Source of the DNA: Lactobacillus sp.
GTDB lineage: Bacteria; Bacillota; Bacilli; Lactobacillales; Lactobacillaceae
Direction: 5' to 3'
DNA length: 64,000 nt
Assembly (NCBI GenBank): GCA_022641965.1
Contig: JALCDX010000001.1
Span: 42,120-106,119, forward strand
Of the stretch, positions 49,512 to 58,014 are shown one piece after another. The notes under the pieces are model-generated. The model did no database searches. It was not told the origin of the DNA and was given only the letters and a program-made list of their open reading frames with translations. The stretch's first letter is position 1. Each line of letters begins with the position of its first letter. The position numbers and the translations under genes were made by a program.

Positions 49512-50674
49512 TAATTTTCCTGTCCTAAATGATTTACTTTCGCAAAATGCCGATAAATTTTGTCAAAAACACTGATAAACTGATCAGCTTCTTCTAGAGT
49601 ATTGTGCTCATCAAAACTCAGTCGGATCGCGCTCGTTGCCAGATCATCATCAACGTGCATAGCATGCAGCGTACCAGATTCTTCGCCGCTTCTAGATGAG
49701 CACGCACTGGTGGTCGAAGCAAAAATGTCTTGTGCTTCTAAAGTATGCACCAAAGTTTCCCCACGAATGCCAGCTAAACTAAAACACAAAATATGCGGTG
49801 CAAAGTCATGAGCAACCGGTGAGAAGATCGTAACCCCAGGCTTGTCCTGCAAATATTCAACAATCCGCTGCTTAATAGCCTGCTGCTTAGCGGCTTTGGC
49901 TGGCTCATCTGTCAAATAGAGCCGCATAGCTTTTGCCATTGCTGCAATCGCTGGCAGGTTCTCAGTGCCTGAGCGCAAGCCTTTTTCTTGTCCGCCGCCA
50001 TCGTGGAGTGGCCGCAAACTGCGCCCTGCTTTTTTATACAGCAAGCCAATTCCCCGCGGAGCGTGGAATTTATGTGCTGAAAAGCTCATCAGATCGACTC
50101 GTGGACAATAAACTTGATTCCAAATGCCCTTACCTAGAGCCTGCACATTATCAACATGGAAGTGCACCCCAGGATAATTATCCAAAATTTCACCAATTTC
50201 GGGGATCGGCTGAATTGCTCCGATTTCATTATTAACGCCCATAATCGAAACTAAAATAGTGTCAGAATCAAGGGCATGTTTTAAATCAGCTGGGTTAACC
50301 TGTCCGCGTTTGTCGACCGGCAAAACCGTAATTCGGTAGCCTAAATCCTCTAAAGATCTAACCGCATTGCCAACAGCAGCATGTTCAACGCTGCTAGTGA
50401 TAATGTGTCGGCCGAATTCGCGCTTAGCTAACGCCGTGCCTTTAATTGCCCAGTTATCTGATTCAGTTCCGCCAGAGGTAAAGAAAAGCTCATATGGTTT
50501 AACGCCCAAAAGGTCCGCACACTGTTTTCGTGCTGCTTCTAACAGCTGATGAGCCCGATCGCCTAAACGATGCAAACTAGATGGGTTGCCCCAGATGCTT
50601 TTGACTACTTCTTCATAAGTGGTCAACGCCGCTGGCGACATTTTAGTCGTGGCGCTGTTATCAAAATAAATCAT
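49511..50674 (-). CDS. Cysteine desulfurase (NifS/NifZ type), ThiI-associated
   Basis: PLP-dependent desulfurase. It has the N-terminal [18 protein letters not shown], the PLP lysine in [14 protein letters not shown] and the active-site cysteine in [12 protein letters not shown]. 387 aa. The one-base overlap with thiI indicates that it delivers persulfide to ThiI, as NifZ does in Bacillus. It differs clearly from the MnmA-linked paralogue at 20298-21449. Its AGAGGAAG site directly touches the T-run of the ezrA terminator. Confidence 0.94.
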   Translation of the reverse strand: MIYFDNSATTKMSPAALTTYEEVVKSIWGNPSSLHRLGDRAHQLLEAARKQCADLLGVKPYELFFTSGGTESDNWAIKGTALAKREFGRHIITSSVEHAAVGNAVRSLEDLGYRITVLPVDKRGQVNPADLKHALDSDTILVSIMGVNNEIGAIQPIPEIGEILDNYPGVHFHVDNVQALGKGIWNQVYCPRVDLMSFSAHKFHAPRGIGLLYKKAGRSLRPLHDGGGQEKGLRSGTENLPAIAAMAKAMRLYLTDEPAKAAKQQAIKQRIVEYLQDKPGVTIFSPVAHDFAPHILCFSLAGIRGETLVHTLEAQDIFASTTSACSSRSGEESGTLHAMHVDDDLATSAIRLSFDEHNTLEEADQFISVFDKIYRHFAKVNHLGQEN

Positions 50675-50688
50675 GCAAAACTTCCTCT

Positions 50689-50717
50689 AAAAAACGGCCC
50701 CTGAAACAGGTGCCGTT
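50689..50717 (-). terminator. Intrinsic terminator after ezrA
   Basis: Stem AACGGC / GCCGTT extended by CCTG / CAGG across one mismatch (50693-50717), with a T6 run on the minus strand. The run ends at the ribosome binding site of the next gene. Confidence 0.82.
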
Positions 50718-50740
50718 AAAAAATACGTTTTTAGTATAGC

Positions 50741-52471
50741 TTATCCTTGCTCTGAGTTCAAAGATTTTCGCTCATCGTAATAGCTTTTTTCAATTCGATT
50801 ATATGAGCCAGGCTCAACATGTTCTAAGGCGGTTGCAATAGCATCCAAAGCATCTTTATAATTAAACTCATTTTGATAGAGCTTCATGGCTTTGGCACGT
50901 GCCTTCTTAATTTCGCCGTAATTCAAGTATTTATTGGAATATTGCATTGCCCGCTCAACCAAATCAGCCGAGCTAATAATACTATCAGCTTCACGGTGGA
51001 GGCGGTCAACATCTTCTTGGATTTGAATCAATTCTTGCGAGATTTTTTCCATATTAATGCGGACCTGGCTTAATTCTTCATCAGTTTTGCCGATTTCATT
51101 AACAACCAAGGTGTACATCTGTACAAAGCTTTCCGGCTTGCCGGGCAGCTGCCGGCGTTGTACCCGCCGATACAGCAGCGACACGTCTTGTTTAAAACGG
51201 TCGATTGAATCATGGGCAATCTTTTCAGCATCAAATAATCCATCAACGTCTTGTGACAAAGTCTTTTCACGGTTCTCAATTTCGCCCAGATCTTGCGTGA
51301 TCTTCATCCAATTGCTCTTAATTTCAGAATAGACACCTGTACCATCGGCCATCGCTTGTACATCTTTAGTGTAAGCATCATTAGCCTGGTTGACCCGTTC
51401 GGCTAACTGTCTGGCTTCATCTAGTTCTCCATGCGTTAATTCATAACTTTCGTCAATATGCTTCAGTTTATCAATCAGTTGTTTAGAAGCTGAAGCCAAA
51501 CTAGTCAAAATTTGAATCAGCTTATCCCGATTTTGTTTAACAAATGGACGAGCATGATATTCTTTAGCCAAAATATCATATAAAGAGTTGATCTTGTCAG
51601 CAATAGCCTGATTTTTAGTGGCTAAACCCTGTTCGTCCATTTTAGTCAGCAGCTCTTTGCTAGCATCGACTTCAGAGTGCAGCTGTTTGATTTCTTTAGG
51701 AAAATCAACTTCTTTAATGCAATACTTTTCGCCTACCATTTGCTTATAAGCTGAAGAAAGTTCATCCAGCTGCGCAGGAAAAACCTGTTGCAATTCATGC
51801 CAGCCATCTTTTAATTGCGGTAGTTTAGATTGCAAAGTTGCCAAATTTTCGCTGATTCGGCTTAAAACCCGTTTGGCTTCAACATGGTCGCCCTGGTTAG
51901 ACAAATTCTTCGCGCCGGCAAAATCTTTTTCCATGGTTGATAGCTGTTCTTCGATCTTGGGCATAGCAGTCCCGTAATCAAAAGATTTAGCCAGCACCTC
52001 TTTGCGCAGCTCATGGTAAGTTTTAAGCAAAGAATCATATTGAATTTGGTTGTCACGATTAGACTCAAGCAGCTGTTTAAAAACGGCTTTAGCATCTGAC
52101 AAGTCTTCTCTAGCCTGATCAACGGCTGTTGTCGCAGCCTTTATCTCACGGTTGCCAGCAAATAATTTGTATTTATTAACCAATTCGGCCGCACTAGTTA
52201 GCTGCTTTTTAAAAGCCGTTCTTTTCGTTGACGACAATTCTTGATAAGTTTTGCGCCACTTGACAAAAGTATCTAAACTTTCTCCAGCCAGTTCCATTTT
52301 TTCTAAACGGCTAATCGCATCAGCGGCAGCAATGTCCTGCAGCCCATCAACATGCTTGTCAAGCTCGCCTAACAAGTGGATCAGATGCTTTTGCGTTAGC
52401 CACACAGCGGCAACTGCAACAATGATCAAATAAAAGATGCCGATAACCAGCATCGATGGAAATGAAGACAT
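50741..52471 (-). CDS. ezrA: Septation ring regulator EzrA
   Basis: Membrane-anchored spectrin-like protein that modulates FtsZ assembly and links it to wall synthesis. It has one N-terminal span (residues ~7-26, MLVIGIFYLIIVAVAAVWL) and then almost entirely helical, coiled-coil-rich sequence with the EzrA C-terminal block (YSNKYLNYGEIKKARAKAMK). 576 aa is standard. A GGGAGG site precedes the ATG. It is divergent from rpsD, as in related genomes. Confidence 0.95.
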   Translation of the reverse strand: MSSFPSMLVIGIFYLIIVAVAAVWLTQKHLIHLLGELDKHVDGLQDIAAADAISRLEKMELAGESLDTFVKWRKTYQELSSTKRTAFKKQLTSAAELVNKYKLFAGNREIKAATTAVDQAREDLSDAKAVFKQLLESNRDNQIQYDSLLKTYHELRKEVLAKSFDYGTAMPKIEEQLSTMEKDFAGAKNLSNQGDHVEAKRVLSRISENLATLQSKLPQLKDGWHELQQVFPAQLDELSSAYKQMVGEKYCIKEVDFPKEIKQLHSEVDASKELLTKMDEQGLATKNQAIADKINSLYDILAKEYHARPFVKQNRDKLIQILTSLASASKQLIDKLKHIDESYELTHGELDEARQLAERVNQANDAYTKDVQAMADGTGVYSEIKSNWMKITQDLGEIENREKTLSQDVDGLFDAEKIAHDSIDRFKQDVSLLYRRVQRRQLPGKPESFVQMYTLVVNEIGKTDEELSQVRINMEKISQELIQIQEDVDRLHREADSIISSADLVERAMQYSNKYLNYGEIKKARAKAMKLYQNEFNYKDALDAIATALEHVEPGSYNRIEKSYYDERKSLNSEQG

Positions 52472-52500
52472 TTTTTCCTCCCGCTTTTCTCACTGTCACC

Positions 52501-52509
52501 ATTATAACA
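52501..52509 (-). promoter_or_regulatory. ezrA promoter (extended -10)
   Basis: TGT TATAAT on the minus strand (52509-52501), 30 bases before the ezrA ATG. The -35 region is weak. Confidence 0.6.
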
Positions 52510-52536
52510 AAGATAGTTTGCCCCGTAACTTAAGCC

Positions 52537-52565
52537 TTGCTTTTTTCTAGGCGGGAACGTACAAT
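52537..52565 (+). promoter_or_regulatory. rpsD promoter
   Basis: TTGCTT (52537-52542), exactly 17 bases, TACAAT (52560-52565). This predicts a ~170-base untranslated leader before rpsD. Confidence 0.7.
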
Positions 52566-52571
52566 ATTCTT

Positions 52572-52744
52572 CGTGTAAAATATTTGCAGCAATAAGTGAC
52601 AAGAACGTCAACATTTCAAGACGTCAAGTGAACAAGTAGCCAGTGCTGCACTGAGTGAAACCTGCAACTTGAGATGCACGAATGTTGAACTTATGCCTCA
52701 TATTTTACTCCAAAAATACTTATATTTTATGGAGGATTTTTTTT
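52572..52744 (+). promoter_or_regulatory. Structured rpsD leader, candidate S4 autoregulatory element
   Basis: Between promoter and gene lies a leader with nested complementary segments: TCAACATT (52608-52615) with AATGTTGA (52681-52688), TCAAGT (52624-52629) with ACTTGA (52667-52672), and AGTG (52642-52645) with CACT (52649-52652). Such a multi-helix leader fits the S4 feedback sites described for Firmicute rpsD genes. The strong TGGAGGA site lies downstream of the folded region. Function is inferred. Confidence 0.55.
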
Positions 52745-53356
52745 ATGTCAAGATATACTGGTCCAAATTGGAAACGTTCAAGACGTTTAGGCATTTCTTT
52801 ATCAGGTACTGGTAAAGAATTAGCACGCCGTAACTACACACCTGGCGATCATGGTCCAAACCATCGCGGTCGTTTATCCGAATACGGTCAACAATTGCAC
52901 GAAAAGCAAAAGCTGCGCTGGATGTTTGGCTTGAACGAACGTCAATTTAGAAACTTGTTCTTGCGTGCCGGCAAGATTCGTGAAGGCCAACACGGCGTTA
53001 ACTTCATGAGATTGCTTGAATCACGTTTAGACAGCATTGTTTACCGTTTAGGCTTTGCTACTACTAGAGAACAAGCTCGGCAATTGGTCAACCACGGCCA
53101 CATTACCGTTGACGGCAAGCGCGTTGACATTCCTTCATACGAAGTTAAAGTTGGTCAAACTATTGGCCTGAAGGAAAAGTCAAAGAACCTGCAACAAGTC
53201 AAAGACGCTTTGGATGCTGTAGTTTCACGTCCCCCATTTGTTTCATTTGATGACAACAAGTTAACTGGTACTTTAGTTCGTTTGCCAGAACGCGACGAAA
53301 TGGAACCAGAAATCGACGAATCATTAGTCGTTGAATGGTACAACAAGCTGCTGTAA
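52745..53356 (+). CDS. rpsD: 30S ribosomal protein S4
   Basis: Primary 16S rRNA-binding protein that nucleates 30S assembly. It starts [20 protein letters not shown] and contains the S4 domain ([34 protein letters not shown]). 203 aa, the zinc-free type. The frame is open upstream to 52682, but the ATG at 52745 with its TGGAGGA site is the true start. It is monocistronic, and S4 probably represses its own mRNA through the leader. Confidence 0.97.
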   Translation: MSRYTGPNWKRSRRLGISLSGTGKELARRNYTPGDHGPNHRGRLSEYGQQLHEKQKLRWMFGLNERQFRNLFLRAGKIREGQHGVNFMRLLESRLDSIVYRLGFATTREQARQLVNHGHITVDGKRVDIPSYEVKVGQTIGLKEKSKNLQQVKDALDAVVSRPPFVSFDDNKLTGTLVRLPERDEMEPEIDESLVVEWYNKLL

Positions 53357-53375
53357 TTTTTCAGTCAGCTGGAAA

Positions 53376-53404
53376 AAGTCCTTCCCTTGCGGTAAGGCTT
53401 TTTA
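53376..53404 (+). terminator. Terminator after rpsD
   Basis: Imperfect stem around CCTT / AAGG with flanking AAG / CTT pairs and a bulged T, followed by T5. Weaker than others in the window. Confidence 0.55.
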
Positions 53405-53443
53405 TTTTAACCAGACAAAGTTGCTGGGAAAGGAGCCCTAGCT

Positions 53444-53908
53444 ATGGCCGAAGACTTGAACAAACGATTAGAAATGAAAGCTCAGGGCATCACGCCCCAA
53501 ACTCGCCCTGACGAACGCAGGCGATACTTAGGATCTTTGCGCGAACGCGTTTACGTCCGCCTAACCGTGGCAGAAACTCAAGACAAAGCCACTGGCAATT
53601 TATTTTTGCAGCACTTTGCTGATTTTAAAGACTATGAAGTGCTCATCAACGGTCGTATGCCGCAAAGCCAATTGGTTGATCAAGTGATTGCCAAATGCGG
53701 ACAAACCAATACTTCTTTTCGTTTGATTAACGATCAAACAGCTCAGACGGATCCAGCTTCTACTGGTATTTTAGTGGTGGCTAAAACTGCCCTCAACCGC
53801 CCTCGCATCGAAATTAAGCAAGTTTACGCGCCTGAGGCTCCTAAAGAAGAGTTAAGCAGTTCAGCTAAGCCAAGTCTGTGGCAGCGAATCTTTCACAAAA
53901 ACGGCTAG
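53444..53908 (+). CDS. yueI: YueI family protein (DUF1694)
   Basis: Cytoplasmic 154-residue protein of the DUF1694/YueI family. It has the typical PDERRRYLGSLRERVYVRLT near the N-terminus, then LINGRMPQSQLVDQVI and the DPASTGILVVAK block. In Bacillus and lactobacilli it is a small protein of unknown function. The C-terminal ~25 residues are Lys/Ser-rich and variable. An AAAGGAG site precedes the ATG. It lies between rpsD and the probable 6S RNA gene. Confidence 0.85.
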   Translation: MAEDLNKRLEMKAQGITPQTRPDERRRYLGSLRERVYVRLTVAETQDKATGNLFLQHFADFKDYEVLINGRMPQSQLVDQVIAKCGQTNTSFRLINDQTAQTDPASTGILVVAKTALNRPRIEIKQVYAPEAPKEELSSSAKPSLWQRIFHKNG

Positions 53909-53953
53909 TCGCGCAAGCCTACTCCTGTCTCAATGAAAGCGATCCCAAAAAGT

Positions 53954-53981
53954 TTGACATTGCGGCGGAATTTGTTACTAT
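53954..53981 (+). promoter_or_regulatory. Strong promoter of the non-coding RNA gene
   Basis: Perfect TTGACA (53954-53959), 16-base spacer, TACTAT (53976-53981) with an extended TGT element. It is the only perfect -35 hexamer I noticed, and it predicts a start near 53988, where the RNA closing helix begins. Confidence 0.75.
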
Positions 53982-53986
53982 ATAGT

Positions 53987-54209
53987 TGATTCGAGTTGAT
54001 CGTTATCAATAATTGTAATGTTGACCGATCAAACCATACGACGTTAGAGTTTGTAAGTAACTACTGAATCGGAAGACTCTTCGTGAGGATCCATATTCAC
54101 TGCGATACAGGCTCATTATTTGAACACTGCGGGTTCAACAACGTCATTATTCATATCAACTCGAATTATTCTGAATTTTCAGAGCGACTGCTTAGCAGTC
54201 GCTTTTTTC
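53987..54209 (+). ncRNA. ssrS: Probable 6S RNA (ssrS)
   Basis: Non-coding gene with a strong promoter and terminator. The 5' end (53987-54000) pairs over 14 bp, including a G-U pair, with 54155-54168, forming a closing stem. Further in, GACGTT (54040-54045) pairs with AACGTC (54140-54145). A small hairpin TTGAAC / GTTCAA (54120-54138) lies on the 3' side of the enclosed bubble, and an interrupted apical hairpin spans 54065-54099. Closing stem, open central bubble with a 3'-side hairpin, apical stem and ~180-nt core are the architecture of 6S RNA, which binds the sigma-A holoenzyme. No open frame with a ribosome binding site covers it. An unrelated structured RNA is the main alternative. Confidence 0.62.
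54183..54209 (+). terminator. Intrinsic terminator of the non-coding RNA gene
   Basis: Perfect 9-bp stem AGCGACTGC / GCAGTCGCT with a TTA loop and a T6 run. The ribosome binding site of the following gene is only ~8 bases beyond the T-run. Confidence 0.9.
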
Positions 54210-54226
54210 TTGAATTGAGGTCATTT

Positions 54227-54502
54227 ATGCTCATCAAAATTCTGATGGCTGTTTTCATTGCCCTTTTGCTCCTAACGGCCTTTTTCTTATTAGGACACCA
54301 GCAGGCCATGCTGGAAGCGTTAGGACAAGAAACAAGCCCACACAAACTTGCTGTTGTTAAATACTCCGCTTATGCTCTTTTAGCAGTTAGCTTGCTCGGC
54401 ATCATTATTGTCCTTGCCTGTCCGCCGCTTTGGAATGTGTTAACGCTAGTCATTGCTTGTCTGATTATTTTAGTCTTCAGTCAATTAATTATGTCAAAGT
54501 AG
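54227..54502 (+). CDS. Small three-span membrane protein, unknown family
   Basis: 91-residue hydrophobic protein starting MLIKILMAVFIALLLL, with spans at about residues 3-22, 44-65 and 68-89 and a short polar loop (GHQQAMLEALGQETSPHK) between the first two. A GAGG site lies 7 bases before the ATG; the open frame extends upstream to 54083 only through the RNA gene. I do not recognise the family. It sits directly behind the non-coding RNA terminator and 38 bases before the stress protein gene, and probably depends on read-through or on a promoter I could not see. Confidence 0.72.
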   Translation: MLIKILMAVFIALLLLTAFFLLGHQQAMLEALGQETSPHKLAVVKYSAYALLAVSLLGIIIVLACPPLWNVLTLVIACLIILVFSQLIMSK

Positions 54503-54540
54503 CCTCAAATTGGTAAAATATAAGTGAAGAGGTGAACAAC

Positions 54541-54987
54541 ATGTTATCACAATACAAACACATTCTGGTTTCTGTCGATGGCTCCAAAGAAGCCGATCGT
54601 GCCTTCAGCAAAGCCGTAGCCGTAGCTGCCCGCAACCAAGCCACGCTAGATATTTTGCATGTCATTGATACGCGTGCTTTTCAAAACGTTTCAAGTTTTG
54701 ACTCAGCCATGGTCGAACAAATTTCAGGCGATGCCAAAACCAAGATGGAGGATTATGCCGATCGTGCTCGTAAGGCTGGCATTAACGAAGTTCATTATGC
54801 AATTGAATTTGGTTCGCCAAAGAGCATTATCAGTCATGATTATCCAAGCAAACATCAAACTGATTTAATTATTCTAGGAGCAACCGGTCTAAATGCAGTT
54901 GAACGGATGCTAATCGGTAGCGTTACCGAATATGTTACTCGCACAGCCGATTGTGACGTCATGGTAATTAGAACGCCATTATCTTAA
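54541..54987 (+). CDS. Universal stress protein (UspA family)
   Basis: ATP-binding Usp-fold protein of 148 aa. It has the N-terminal YKHILVSVDGSKEADRAF and the nucleotide motif G-2x-G-9x-G-S in LGATGLNAVERMLIGSVTEY, then CDVMVIR. The start is ATG 54541 behind a GAAGAGG site; a GTG at 54532 is part of that site. A possible TGG TAAAAT extended -10 (54511-54519) lies close upstream. Physiological role in stress survival is typical but unspecific. Confidence 0.93.
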   Translation: MLSQYKHILVSVDGSKEADRAFSKAVAVAARNQATLDILHVIDTRAFQNVSSFDSAMVEQISGDAKTKMEDYADRARKAGINEVHYAIEFGSPKSIISHDYPSKHQTDLIILGATGLNAVERMLIGSVTEYVTRTADCDVMVIRTPLS

Positions 54988-54998
54988 TTAAAAAGTTA

Positions 54999-55028
54999 AA
55001 CATTGGGGCTAGTTGTCCTAATGTTTTT
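54999..55028 (+). terminator. Terminator after the universal stress gene
   Basis: Stem AACATTGGG / CCTAATGTT (one G-U pair, 9-base loop) followed by T-run, 12 bases after the stop. Confidence 0.8.
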
Positions 55029-55056
55029 TTGTACCCTAAAATAAGGAAATCCTAAC

Positions 55057-56202
55057 ATGAAAATTGTTTTAGCACCTGATTCATTTAAAGAAAGTTTAAC
55101 AGCAGCTCAAGTTTGCCAAGCAATGGCACAAGGAATTAGGCAAGTATCTCAGCAGGTAGAGATAAAATCCATTCCAATGGCAGATGGCGGCGATGGAACA
55201 ATGGATGCGTTAGTTGCGGCAACTGCTGGACAAGTTATTTCCGTCCCTGTCACTGACCCATTAGGAAATACAGTTGCAGCCAACTTTGGTATGCTGCCTG
55301 ATCAGCAAACAGCTGTGATTGAAATGGCACAGGCTAGCGGATTAGACTACGTCGCCTTTGATCAGCGAACTCCGGAAAGTATTCTGCGAGCCACAACTTA
55401 CGGAACGGGAGAACTAATCGAAGCAGCCCTAGATCATGGCGCTAAAAAATTGATTATTGGTTTGGGCGGCAGCGCAACCAATGATGGCGGCGCAGGCTTA
55501 GCACAAGCCTTAGGAGTTATCTTCTTTGATGAGCAGGGACAGGCCCTAAAAAATAAACTTGGAGGCGGAGATTTAGCGGCCATTGCCAGCTTAAGTATTA
55601 AAAAACTTGATCCTCGCTTAGCCAAGACCGAAATACTATTGGCTAGCGATGTAACTTCTCCCCTCGTCGGCCCAACGGGCGCAAGTTTTATGTTTGGTAG
55701 ACAAAAAGGTGCCGATAAAATTACCCAACAAGTACTTGATGATAATTTGCGCCACTACGCAAAAGTTATTGAAACAGCTTTAGGCAAACAAGTTTCTTCC
55801 CTGCCCGGCAGCGGAGCAGCTGGCGGATTGGGAGCTGGTTTATTGGCTTTTACGCAAGCCGAACTAGTCCCTGGTTTTACTGTTATCGCAGAAGAAGTTC
55901 ACTTGGCTGAATACATCAAGCAAGCCGATTTAGTCTTAACTGGTGAGGGCGGCACGGATGGACAAACCAAATTTGGCAAAACCCCATTTGGGGTAGCACA
56001 ACTGGCCAAGAAAGCAAATGTACCAGTTATTTCTTTAGCCGGAAATTTGGGAGCTGGCTATCAAGATTTGTATTCCGCCGGTTTTACTGCCTTCTTTTCA
56101 ATCTTGCCAGGTCCAAGATCATTAACACAGGCCCTGCAGGCTGCTAGCGATAATGTCGCGCAAACAACGGCCAACATTATGAGGCTTTGGCTAGCAAAAT
56201 AG
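55057..56202 (+). CDS. glxK: Glycerate kinase
   Basis: Phosphorylates glycerate to phosphoglycerate. It matches the GarK/GlxK family from MKIVLAPDSFKESLTAAQVC, through IPMADGGDGTMDAL, GLGGSATNDGGAGLAQALG near residues 130-148, to VLTGEGGTDGQTKFGKTPFG. 381 aa, full length. It is monocistronic with an AAGGA site and a strong terminator. Whether it makes 2- or 3-phosphoglycerate cannot be read from the sequence. No glycerate transporter or reductase gene is adjacent. Confidence 0.94.
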   Translation: MKIVLAPDSFKESLTAAQVCQAMAQGIRQVSQQVEIKSIPMADGGDGTMDALVAATAGQVISVPVTDPLGNTVAANFGMLPDQQTAVIEMAQASGLDYVAFDQRTPESILRATTYGTGELIEAALDHGAKKLIIGLGGSATNDGGAGLAQALGVIFFDEQGQALKNKLGGGDLAAIASLSIKKLDPRLAKTEILLASDVTSPLVGPTGASFMFGRQKGADKITQQVLDDNLRHYAKVIETALGKQVSSLPGSGAAGGLGAGLLAFTQAELVPGFTVIAEEVHLAEYIKQADLVLTGEGGTDGQTKFGKTPFGVAQLAKKANVPVISLAGNLGAGYQDLYSAGFTAFFSILPGPRSLTQALQAASDNVAQTTANIMRLWLAK

Positions 56203-56213
56203 ATTTTTAACGC

Positions 56214-56257
56214 AAAAACAGGGTAGCAAGTAGATTAGTCTTGCTACCCTGTTTTTT
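56214..56257. terminator. Bidirectional terminator between glxK and rodA
   Basis: Perfect 17-bp inverted repeat (56214-56230 and 56240-56256, core CAGGGTAGCAAG / CTTGCTACCCTG) with A- and T-runs in the outer arms, stopping both converging transcripts. Confidence 0.92.
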
Positions 56258-56272
56258 ATCAGTTTTAATTGT

Positions 56273-57463
56273 TTAAAAGTCGCCAGCTGTACTGAAAATA
56301 TAATCCTTGTGGTGATATTTCATGGAAAGGATCAACCCGATTCCAATCATGTTTCCTAACAAAGCAGAACCACCCTGCGAAACAAAAGGCAAAGGAATAC
56401 CAGTTAATGGCAATAAATCAATGCTCATCCCAATATTTTCAAACACGTGGAATAAGATCATCATGATAATTCCAGTTGAAATGTAGGAATAAAAATTATT
56501 CTTGGTTTCAAAAGTAATCTTAACCATTTGGAAAATAAGGCAAGTGTAAATCAAAATCAGAAAAACGCTGCCAATAAAGCCAAATGATTCAGCGATAACT
56601 GAGAAGACCATGTCAGAGGTTCTAACTGGCACATAAACTGAAATATGACCAAAGCCTTTGCCAAATAGCTGACCTGAGCCAACCGCCTTCATGCTTTGCC
56701 AAAGCTGATATGCTCCCTGGGAAGTATCCCCAGATGGATCCAGCCAAGAATTAATTCGTTCAAACTGATACGCCCGGAAGAAATTGCCTAGCAAAGCTTG
56801 CCCCCAGGAAGTAGTAACCAGCATAATTGCGATTACCCCTAGCGCAATTACAACGCCATAAACGGGGATAATTATTTTCCAGGAGATACCAGAAACTAGA
56901 ACCATCCCAGCAACAATCGCAATGAATACCAACAAGGTACCAAAGTCGTTCTGCATCCGCAATAAAACGGCAACTGGCGCCAGCCAAAGAATGATTTTGC
57001 CCAGCAGCAGCCAGTCATTGCGAAAACTATGGCCGTATTTATCGTTATGATCGCGAATTACTCGCGCCAGCATAAGTACAAAGGCCGGCTTCATAATTTC
57101 GGATGGCTGAAAGCTAATTGGACCTAAACTGAACCAGCTTTTAGCACCGGTTTTGTCAAACATTGTACGGCTATAAAGAAAGAGCACGGCAACCAGGAAA
57201 ATAATGCCCACTGCGTACGCATAGGGGGCAATTTTAAATAGCTGTTCGGCATCAAATTGCATAACAACAATGACAATCCCAATTGTAATCACGTACCAAG
57301 CCGCTTGCACAATTACTAACCGAGTTGGATTGCCCAAATTGCTGTCATCGCGAGCAGCGACCCAGATGCAATACAGGCTGATTATAGCCAACAGCAAAAC
57401 TGAGCCGACCACGCCCCAAGCGATTCGGTCGACCCAATTGGTTTTATTTTCTGCCTGTGGCAT
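56273..57463 (-). CDS. rodA: RodA-type SEDS peptidoglycan polymerase
   Basis: Glycosyltransferase of lateral wall elongation. It has about ten spans and the SEDS motifs GAKSWFSLGPISFQPSEIMK, a GSGQLFGKGFGHISVYVPVR loop, the ESFGF motif and GIPLPFVSQGGSALLGN near the C-terminus. 396 aa. The context (mbl, yidD, DUF2969 upstream) supports RodA rather than FtsW. It is the last gene of that block before a bidirectional terminator. Confidence 0.92.
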   Translation of the reverse strand: MPQAENKTNWVDRIAWGVVGSVLLLAIISLYCIWVAARDDSNLGNPTRLVIVQAAWYVITIGIVIVVMQFDAEQLFKIAPYAYAVGIIFLVAVLFLYSRTMFDKTGAKSWFSLGPISFQPSEIMKPAFVLMLARVIRDHNDKYGHSFRNDWLLLGKIILWLAPVAVLLRMQNDFGTLLVFIAIVAGMVLVSGISWKIIIPVYGVVIALGVIAIMLVTTSWGQALLGNFFRAYQFERINSWLDPSGDTSQGAYQLWQSMKAVGSGQLFGKGFGHISVYVPVRTSDMVFSVIAESFGFIGSVFLILIYTCLIFQMVKITFETKNNFYSYISTGIIMMILFHVFENIGMSIDLLPLTGIPLPFVSQGGSALLGNMIGIGLILSMKYHHKDYIFSTAGDF

Positions 57464-57480
57464 TTATTTCACCAGCCCCT

Positions 57481-57708
57481 TTACTTTTCATGCAAAGCAA
57501 AGTAAGACAACAGGTCATTGATCGCACTCTCCAAAGATTTTGAATAAAGCGTATGCTTATCTTTTGAAGTCGTCACGCGAAAACGCGTAGTCATATTTTC
57601 GATGACGCCAATTGTCTGCTTGCCGGGAATGACGACTTCCCAGGCTGGATGTGACAGCCCTTTGCGTTCATTTACTTCAACTTCAATATTGTTTAATCTT
57701 TTTGACAT
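57481..57708 (-). CDS. DUF2969 family protein
   Basis: Small soluble protein of 75 aa, MSKRLNNIEVEVNERKG..., with the DUF2969-type core WEVVIPGKQTIGVIENM and a C-terminal helix (SLESAINDLLSYFALHE). The family is confined to lactobacilli and relatives and lies beside rodA. No known function. An AGGAG site precedes the ATG; yidD lies 9 bases upstream. Confidence 0.82.
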   Translation of the reverse strand: MSKRLNNIEVEVNERKGLSHPAWEVVIPGKQTIGVIENMTTRFRVTTSKDKHTLYSKSLESAINDLLSYFALHEK

Positions 57709-57717
57709 AAATAACTC

Positions 57718-58014
57718 CTATTTTTTGGCCCCTGGGTGAAAGGCAGCAGCAATAATTTCATCTTCATACCTTTCTGGATGCGGGTTCCGGCGCAAAGTAA
57801 AGTTGTCAGGCACGGGATCAACCCCGCCTTTAACCAAGGGATTGCACCGGATAATTCGCGCTAGACCCATAATCAGTCCACCTAAACACCCATGCTTTTC
57901 AATTGCTGACACCATATAGGCCGAACAAGTTGGATAATAGCGGCAAGTAGGTGGGAATAGCGGTGAAATAAACTTTTGATAGCCATGAACCAAAAATATT
58001 AAAACTTTTTTCAT
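57718..58014 (-). CDS. yidD: Membrane protein insertion efficiency factor YidD
   Basis: Small amphipathic, membrane-associated protein that aids YidC-dependent insertion. It has the strongly conserved [20 protein letters not shown] block followed by [13 protein letters not shown] and [14 protein letters not shown]. 98 aa, normal. It overlaps the upstream small gene by one base (TGATG). Confidence 0.95.
   Translation of the reverse strand: MKKVLIFLVHGYQKFISPLFPPTCRYYPTCSAYMVSAIEKHGCLGGLIMGLARIIRCNPLVKGGVDPVPDNFTLRRNPHPERYEDEIIAAAFHPGAKK

Noticed and set aside
54083-54226. Coding extension upstream of the 91-aa membrane protein
   Set aside because: This part lies within the structured RNA and its terminator; the ATG at 54227 has its own ribosome binding site.
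55013-55042. Promoter for glxK (TTGTCC, 18 bases, TAAAAT) inside the preceding terminator
   Set aside because: The implied start site would fall at or after the ribosome binding site, leaving an almost leaderless mRNA; spacing makes it unlikely.
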